64,000 bases of DNA from the NCBI GenBank assembly GCA_028564925.1, contig CM053029.1, forward strand, positions 289,581,057-289,645,056, written 5' to 3'. A model generated the notes under the pieces. That model had not been told where the DNA came from, ran no database searches, and was given only the letters and a program-made list of their open reading frames with translations. This stretch comes from Lithobates sylvaticus (lineage: Eukaryota; Chordata; Amphibia; Anura; Ranidae). Shown here in pieces: positions 57,691-64,000 of this stretch (its first letter is position 1; every line of letters begins with the position of its first letter). The translations under genes and the position numbers were made by a program.

Positions 57691-58235
57691 ATATCCAGAC
57701 AAAATCCAATGAGTTTCACCCTTGGAGAGCTCTCTTACCATATTGGAACCTTTCCATACTGGTTTATGGGGTCTACACCCCAAAACTTTAAACCAGAGGG
57801 GTCCTGATTATGGTGGAGTTTAAAAGTGAAGCGATACACTATGGTCCTTATAACCCAATTTAATGTTCTGAATATCTTCTGCAATGTGGATCCTCAGAAG
57901 CCTCTTAGTACAGCCTACATTAAGCCACCTAGGCACTCAAGAACATACACCACATGTGTGGTGTTGCACGTGATAAATTCCTTAATAGAGAATTCTTTAT
58001 TATTGGAAGTGGACATAAATTTGCCTATACTTCTTATGAGCCTTGAGACTTCTCTGCATGCCCTACATTTTCTACATGCAAAAAAAACTTTTCTGTCCCA
58101 GAAAGATGATGGTCTGGTAGGGGGGGGGGGGGGGGGGGGGGGCAAAACTTTAACCACCATGTCTCCAAAACTTGGGGCCTTTCTATAGATAAACTTAGGT
58201 ACAGGTGGCAGTAAAGGCTTTAGTATTTTATTAAG
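57690..58235 (-). mobile_element. Penelope-like element, GIY-YIG region
   Basis: Minus strand reads KPLLPPVPKFIYRKAPSFGD, then a CxxC motif (FACRKCRACR), then EFSIKEFITCNTTHVVYVLE, which is the linker and start of the GIY-YIG endonuclease of Penelope-like elements. After a frame change come CTKRLLRIHIAEDIQNIKLG and HSVSLHF, the rest of that domain. Only the 3' part of the element is present; RT motifs are absent. A 23-base G-run (58120-58142) interrupts it and contains likely length errors. The endonuclease would cut DNA for retrotransposition. The presence of the CCH linker suggests an animal Penelope/Neptune-type clade. Confidence 0.8.
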
Positions 58236-58698
58236 GCAAAGGCCTTTACGGCGACTGGAAGTGACGTTTGTGTTACAACAGCCGGGAAGAGACAACCGGA
58301 AGTAACCATCAGACGCTGTTCTCCCAGGGTGAACGGCTTGCTTCTAACAAGGGCTGTTGGTAGCGCTAGACTGTGCAAATTTGTACGTTTTATCCATTCC
58401 AAATCCATTTGGATATTGTTATTTTATGAAGTTGGTAACTACAATAAAAGGTAAACGGAATCACGCTATGTGGAGTTTGTTTCCCATTTATCCGAGAACC
58501 TGCAGAGGTGTTTTGCGGTTCTGATCTCAATATGTGGATGACGTATATTTAGGCATATTAAAGGCTTAAATTATGCTTATATCTGGTGAGTGAGAACCCC
58601 TAAGGGGAGTGTGACACACGGTTTGGGGGATCTTGGTGTGAGATGCACTACAACTATTCAGCATTAGGACCACAGCCTGTGTCTTTTGGACTTTTTTC
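58236..58698. other. Anonymous sequence
   Basis: No gene found. A GGAAGTGACGTTTGTGTTAC stretch at 58258 may belong to the Penelope element's upstream region. Confidence 0.35.
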
Positions 58699-59128
58699 AT
58701 CACCATTAGGGATGAGCCGAACACCCCCGGGTTCGGTTCGCACCAGAACCCGCGAACGGACCTAAAGTTTGTGCGAACGTTAGAACCCTATTAATTACAA
58801 TGGACGCAAACGTTTGAAATCAAAAGTGCTAATTTTAAAGGCTAATATGCATATTATTGTCATAAAAAGTGTTTGGGGACCTGGGTCCTGCCCCAGGGGA
58901 CATGTATCAATGCAAACATTTTTTTTTTTTAAAACTGCCGTTTTTTTCAGGAGCAGTGATTTTAATAATGCTTAATGTGAAACAATAAAAGTGTAATATT
59001 CCTTTAAATTTCGTACCTGGGGGGTGTCTATAGTATGCCTGTGAAGGGGCGCATGTTTCCCGTGCTTAGAACTGCCCCTGCACAAAGTGTCATTTTTGCA
59101 GGAAAAAAAGCTATTTAAAATCACTCAC

Positions 59129-60876
59129 GGCTAATGAATTGTCGGCTCCCGTAATACAGAGAACAGTCATTCATTGAAAATCATTGATAAAAAAAAAGTC
59201 ATTGATAAAAAAAAAAAAAAGCGTGGGGGTCCCCCCAAATTCAATTACCAGGCCCTTCAGGTCTGCTATGGATTTTAAGGGGAACCCCGGCCAAAAAAAA
59301 TGGCGTGGGGTCCCCCTCAAAATCCATACCAGACCCTTATCCGAGCATGCAACCTGGCAGGCCGCAGGAAAAGAGGGGGGACGAGAGCGGCCCCCCTCCA
59401 TCCTGAACCGTACCAGGCCACATGCCCTCAACATTGGGAGGGTGCTTTGGGGGTCTGTGACCCCTCAAAGCACCTTGTCCCCATGTTGATGAGGACAAGG
59501 GCCTCTTCCCCACAACCCTGGCCATTGGTTGTGGGGGTCTGCGGGCGGGGGGCTTATCGGAATCTGGAAGCCCCCTTTAACAAGGGGACCCCCAGATCCC
59601 GCACCCCCTGTGTGAAATGGTAAGGGGGTACAAAAGTACCCCTACCATTTCACCAAAAACGTGACAAAGATGACAGGAGACGGTCTTTGACAATTCCTTT
59701 ATTAAAATCTTCTTTCTTCTGGTCTTCTTCCTTTCTTCATCCTTTGGTTTCTTCATCTTCTCCTTCCGGCATCTTCTTCCATCTTCTTCTTCCTCCGATC
59801 CGCTTCTTCTTGCTCTGGTCTTCTCGTCCGGCATCTTCTTCCACGGCGCCAGTGTCTCTTCTTGGGCTGCTCCGCGCAATGGGAGGCTCCCGCTGTGTGA
59901 GGCTTTGCTGCGTCTGACAGGCACGGGACGTCATGGGGACTTCCCTATGGCTTTCCCCATGACATCAGAGGGGGGCGGGGTCATCAGGTGGCCCTGCCCT
60001 CCGTTATAAAAGACCTGTCAGATGCAGCGAAGCCTCACACAGCGGGAGCATCCCACTGCGCGGAGCGGCCCAAGAAGAGACACCGACGCCATGGAAGAAG
60101 ATGCCGGACGAGAAGACCAGATCAAGAAGAAGCGGATCGGAGGAAGAAGAAGATGGAAGAAGATGCCGGAAGGAGAAGATGAAGAAACCGAAGGATGAAG
60201 AAAGAAAGAAGACCAGAGGAAAGAAGATGAAAGAAGATTTTAATAAAGGAATTGTCAAAGACAGTCTGTAATTTTTGTCACTTTTTTGGTGAAATGGTAC
60301 CATTTCACACAGGGGGGGGCCGGGATCTGGGGGTCCCCTTGTTAAAGGGGGCTTCCAGATTCCGATAAGCCCCCCGCCCGCAGACCCCCACAACCGATGG
60401 CCAGGGTTGTGGGGAAGAGGCCCTTGTCCTCATCAACATGGGGACGAGGTGCTTTGAGAGGTCACAGACCCCCAAAGCACCCTCCCAATGTTGAGGGCAT
60501 GTGACCTGGTACGGTTCAGGAGGGAGGGGGGGCCGCTCTCGTCCCCCCTCTTTTCCTGCGGCCTGCCAGGTTGCGTGCTCGGATAAGGGTCTGGTATGGA
60601 TTTTGAGGGGGACCCACGCCATTTTTTTTTTTAGCCGGGGTTCCCCTTAAAATCCATCCCAGACCTGAAGGGTCTGGTATGGATATTTAGGGAGACCCCT
60701 ACGTCATTTGACGCAGGGTTCCCCTTAATATCCATAGCAGACCTGAAGGGCCTGGTAATTGAATTTGGGGGGACCCCCACGCTTTTTTTTTTTTTTATCA
60801 ATGACTTTTTTTTTTATCAATGACTTTCAATGAATGACTGTTCTCTGTGTTACAGGAACCAGCAATTCATTAGCCG
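59129..60876. repeat. Large foldback element, copy 3 (1.75 kb)
   Basis: Left arm GGCTAATGAATTGTCGG pairs with CCAGCAATTCATTAGCC on the right. Pairing continues through GCGTGGGGGTCCCCCC, the CCGAGCATGCAACCTGG block, AACAAGGGGACCCCCAG, GAAATGGTA and GACAATTCCTTTATT with their complements. The inner arms are CTT-rich (left) and GAA-rich (right). The centre near 59965 has a small local hairpin (ATGGGGA...TCCCCAT). A GC box (59971-59980) and TATAAAA (60005-60011) lie only on the right. AATAAA hexamers are at 60242-60247 and, mirrored, at 59698-59703. Confidence 0.88.
60091..60198 (+). CDS. Possible 35-codon frame in foldback copy 3
   Basis: An ATG 80 bp after TATAAAA (60005) starts MEEDAGREDQIKKKRIGGRR and stops at 60196-60198, with AATAAA 44 bp later. 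The peptide is a mix of acidic and basic residues encoded by GAA/AAG-rich repeats and has no recognised domain. The tidy TATA-ATG-stop-AATAAA order is notable, but the low complexity makes a real protein doubtful. Confidence 0.2.
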   Translation: MEEDAGREDQIKKKRIGGRRRWKKMPEGEDEETEG

Positions 60877-61425
60877 CAGATGGCTGCCTTAGATGACACA
60901 ACAGGCCAGAAGGGTAAAGGTGGTTTAATGTGATACTGCAATGCTGTACTAACAGCATGCACACACTAATCCCCAGAATCACAGCATATAATGTCAGCAG
61001 CACTCAGCAGAATTGATCACAGCACAGATAATGTCAGCAGCACTGCAGAAGGGATCACAGCAGATAATGTCACTAATGCCGGAACACACTACATGATGCC
61101 GCCGGTGAAGCAGCCTTATATAGTGTGGGGTGTGTACTAAACCCCCTGAGCTATATTTGGCCACAGGCATCCTGCCTGTAGCCAATTATTGCTCTCCTCG
61201 CCACTGGCTCTATGATTGGCCAAGCATGCGGGGTCACAGTGCATGCTTGGCCAATCATCAGCCAGCAATACACTGTGACTGGCGCAGTGCATTGTGGGCC
61301 GTTCGCATCACACGAATTTGATGCGAACGGCCCAAATAGTTCTGGGCTCGACGATCGGTCGAAAGCCCGATGTTCGATTCGAACGTGGGTTCGAATTGAA
61401 CACCGGGCCCATCCCTAATCACCAT

Positions 61426-61600
61426 CTGTCATTCATACTTTCTCATGTGCTTATAATCATATGAAAGCTGGTCATATTAGGAAATGTCAGTAGCACTGCT
61501 TTAGTATTTATTGGTACTTATAGAAGCACCTGTGGACTTGATACTATCTGCTGATACAAACTTTCTTTATTTAAGCAGCTGCTGATTAATGAACTGTATT
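61426..61600. other. Anonymous spacer
   Basis: No gene or element end recognised. Confidence 0.35.
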
Positions 61601-62647
61601 TGATACATATTTATAGTTCTCAATTTTCCCAATCAAAAGAAGGGTTATGTTGTTGTAACCATGGGTAACCAAGGATAATAGGCAGAAGTGGAGAATCAAT
61701 AAGAGACAAGACAACTGCCTCTTTGTGGAGTACGCCTACCTGAAGGGTGATAGTGGTAGACTCAAACTTTACAATGCCATCTCCCAAGGGTTGTCTATTC
61801 AGGGTGGTGATGTTCAGGGGTCTGGACAAATGGGATTTTATTTTCTTTAGCAAAAGTGTAGTCCAAGAATATGCCAGTGGCTCCAGAATCCACAAAAGCC
61901 TCACAGGAGACAAGTTTAGAGGGTAAATGGATAATTGCGAGAACAGTAATCTTGGTCTTGGAGGAACTGTAAGGTCTAACCCAGCCCCTTCAACACTGGT
62001 TAGTTGCCTTTTACTGGATGGGAAGGGCAGAGAGATAACAAATGTCCTTTAAGTCCACAGTACAGGCATAGGCCCAATGCACGCCTTCTTTGTTACTCTG
62101 ACTCAGTTAGGTGGAGATTGCTTACTTCCATGGGTTCCACAGGTGCCTGGGGTTAAACAGAGATTTCAGGTTCTGGCTGAGGTGGTGCTTGGAAGTTAGG
62201 GGCCAAATGGTAAACTGGCCTAGAAAACTGTTTTAAGTCTCTCTTGGCACCTTTCATGATACCGGACATACCGGACAACACAAAGCTCTATGAATTTTTC
62301 AAGGTCTTCTGGGGAATCCTTATAGACTAGTTCATCCTTGATGTGATCTGTGAGACCTTTTCAGAAGGCTGCAGGTAATACCCTAGAGTCCCAATTAGTC
62401 TCAGCAGCCAGGGTACGGAACTCAATAGCATATTGTGCTACAAACCTGGTACCTTGTTGTATGTCCAAAAGTGAGTACTCAGCTGTAGAAGCCAGAAATT
62501 TGTCAGCATCTAGTAGCACAGGATCATTGCCTTCAGGGAAGAAAGATGCTGTTCATGAGCTCCAATCAATTGTCCCTGATGTGAAATTGCCTTAACAATC
62601 TCAGCAGGGTCTATTGCCATTGTGGCCCGTTTGTAATGTAAGGTACC
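61600..62647 (-). mobile_element. Ty3/gypsy fossil: gag and protease parts
   Basis: Minus strand shows a gag-like region (about 62640-62000) with a CLYCGLKGHLLSLC zinc knuckle near 62070, then a protease region (61913-61620) with the HNPSFDW motif of Ty3/gypsy elements of the vertebrate Sushi/Mart type. RT, RNase H and integrase are absent, so only the 5' part remains. It is broken in several places and looks old. It continues from the LTR described next. Confidence 0.75.
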
Positions 62648-63056
62648 TGTGATAGATAGTGTCCGAAGTGGAGTGTGCTGAGGATTCAGGCGAAAACTTA
62701 GTCAGGCAGATCAGGACGGCAACAGATCAGGCAAAGCGGTACACGATCGAAATCCAGAGATTGGTTAGTCAGGCAAAGGTCATACACAAGCTGGCGGTGA
62801 AATACAAAATCAGCAGGCTAGAGAGTAGTCAGGACTCCAGGCAGAAGTTCAAATATGATATTCAGAGTCACAAAGCAGTCAAAACACCCAGGAAGCTAGT
62901 CCAAACAAACAGGCACTGAGAGATAGGAAGTGCTGCTATTTATGGGCTGCTTTGATTGTAGATTGTCCACAGCTGGCAGCATGGGGGGCTAGTGAGTCCA
63001 AGGTAATGCATCAAACTAAGAGAACATAGCTATAACTCCAGAGCTCCTCTGTGACA
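62648..63056 (-). mobile_element. Probable LTR of the Ty3/gypsy fossil
   Basis: On the minus strand it runs from TGTCACAGAGGAGC to ATCTATCACA (TG...CA), about 409 bp, with a CATAAATAGC TATA-like site near 62940. The gag-like region follows directly. No second LTR is found in the window. Confidence 0.5.
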
Positions 63057-63290
63057 CAACAAGACTGCAGCTGTGGGACCAGGAACATCCCGGTTCAAAT
63101 ACACCCAGGTACATGACATTGGGTTTTCATTCTCTCACAAGTGTAGCTCTAGCAGCATGAAGCTTCTGCATACATATTGGTCAAAGAGTGATAGGGATAT
63201 TGGGGATGTTAATGCTAAGAATAGCCATGGCTACATCTGGTTTGAGAAAAAGGGCTGTAATGCTTGATACCAATTTAAACAATGCGGCCC
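63057..63290. other. Anonymous spacer
   Basis: No gene recognised. Confidence 0.3.
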
Positions 63291-64000
63291 AGTTGTTTCC
63301 CAGTTGTTTCCCAGTAAATAGATCATTGTGAAAACTGGTAGTTACATCTGAATGATTTCAACCATTGTGAGTTTTTCCCATTTGAACAATTGAAAGGATT
63401 TAATAAATGTGGATTTGGCCTGCAACAAATCATAAATCAGTGTAATACATTCACATGTAGGATGTAAAGAATTCCAAAACTTCCAAGCCTGGGTTGGGAC
63501 TTGTACTGGAGGAAGGCGATTTGAAACTAGCAAATGCAAAAGGCTTATACATGTAAATAGTTCCTCTCTCTACAACAAGTGTTGTTGGACCCGGGTTTCA
63601 AACGGGATTAGCTTCTTTCCTTTCATTATGTCATTAATGGTAGTGAGACCTTTTCTTTCCATTTTGCAAAAGAGAAGTCAGGGATATAAGTTTTAGTAAG
63701 TCAAGATGTATATGGACCTGTTCACATTTAGTAGAGGTATCAAAATGGGACAGCAAATCTTGCCATGCAGCTAGTGATGCAGATATAGTCTGGTGCCCCT
63801 TGAGATATTTTCCTTCTAAACTGGGGCTTATCAGTAAAAGGTTGCAAAGGTTATGTCGAAGAGTTGCCTCACCCTCTATATCTGACCAGTGTTTCAGGTG
63901 GGGAGGGAGGAACCAGTGTCTTAGCTGTCAAGGAGGGATGCTGTATATTAATCTTTCAAAATAGGTAGAACCATCCCACCAACTGATTTTTTCTTCAATA
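63290..64000 (-). mobile_element. L1 ORF2 C-terminal fragment
   Basis: Minus strand reads WWDGSTYFERLIYSIPP near 63960-63910, then LPPHLKHWSDIEGEATLRHN, then TQAWKFWNSLHPTCECITLI near 63480. This corresponds to the post-RT region of L1 ORF2. At least one stop and frame changes occur. The fragment runs out of the window at 64000. Confidence 0.6.

Larger units (their letters stand above)
58707..61417 (-). mobile_element. hAT family-2 copy carrying a large foldback
   Basis: Ends TAGGGATGAGCCGAAC and GGGCCCATCCCTA, flanked by identical ATCACCAT at 58699-58706 and 61418-61425. The promoter side (CTTATATAG near 61113) is on the right, so the element is in minus orientation. Right-side tandem units with GATCACAGC and AGATAATGTCAGCAGCAC recur at 60975-61080. 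No transposase is left; 59129-60876 is the foldback. Confidence 0.93.

Overview
The window looks like vertebrate DNA from an amphibian with a large, transposon-dense genome, most probably a ranid-type frog. This rests on the mix of L1/Tx1-like LINEs, hAT and PIF/Harbinger elements with clean target duplications, TTAA-flanked MITEs, a Penelope-like element and long foldback repeats. The species assignment is an inference. I found no convincing host gene, tRNA or rRNA. Almost everything that can be read is mobile DNA nested in other mobile DNA.

Layout. 1-2712: 3' half of an L1 (+) with only two in-frame stops. 2713-3942: tandem repeats and a GC-rich block resembling an L1 5'UTR on the minus strand. 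3943-4204: right end of a hAT element abutting an old retrovirus-like fossil (4205-6300, minus). 6300-9412: MITE ends and a 350-bp repeated unit. 9413-11550: hAT copy carrying a 1.7-kb foldback. 11631-13440: TTAA-flanked element with an internal palindrome. 13600-16205: minisatellite split by an insertion that itself holds a hAT MITE (14783-15595, 8-bp duplication). 16437-17013: small foldback MITE. 17720-18189: TTAA MITE. 18277-21223: Harbinger MITE split by a hAT element that contains a 1.8-kb G-rich VNTR.

21435-32726 is a minus-strand L1 (13-bp duplication) split by a second, nearly intact minus-strand L1 at 21871-27534 (15-bp duplication). The outer element has a 1.6-kb 5'UTR with tandem ~400-bp monomers and no visible ORF1. 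34369-41500 is a third minus-strand L1, split by a Harbinger-ended foldback (36425-38088) and other repeats. 41500-46107 is mostly anonymous. 46116-48402 is a hAT element with perfect 8-bp duplications that has taken in LINE fragments. 49485-51600 is a decayed L1 holding a rearranged Tc1/mariner fragment. 51620-57480 is a large hAT element with a recognisable but broken transposase gene, tandem repeats on both sides, a 96-bp-arm hairpin inside the coding region and a Harbinger MITE. 57690-58235 is a Penelope-like GIY-YIG fragment. 58707-61417 is a hAT element (8-bp duplication) that again carries the large foldback. 61600-63056 is an old Ty3/gypsy fossil, and 63290-64000 another L1 fragment.

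The most unusual object is the large foldback family, with three copies centred near 10419, 37425 and 59970. Their arms are homologous, but each copy sits between different transposon ends. In all three the centre carries a GC box, in two it also carries TATA boxes, and poly(A)-signal hexamers lie further out. The centre therefore reads like a small, partly bidirectional promoter inside a kilobase-scale hairpin.
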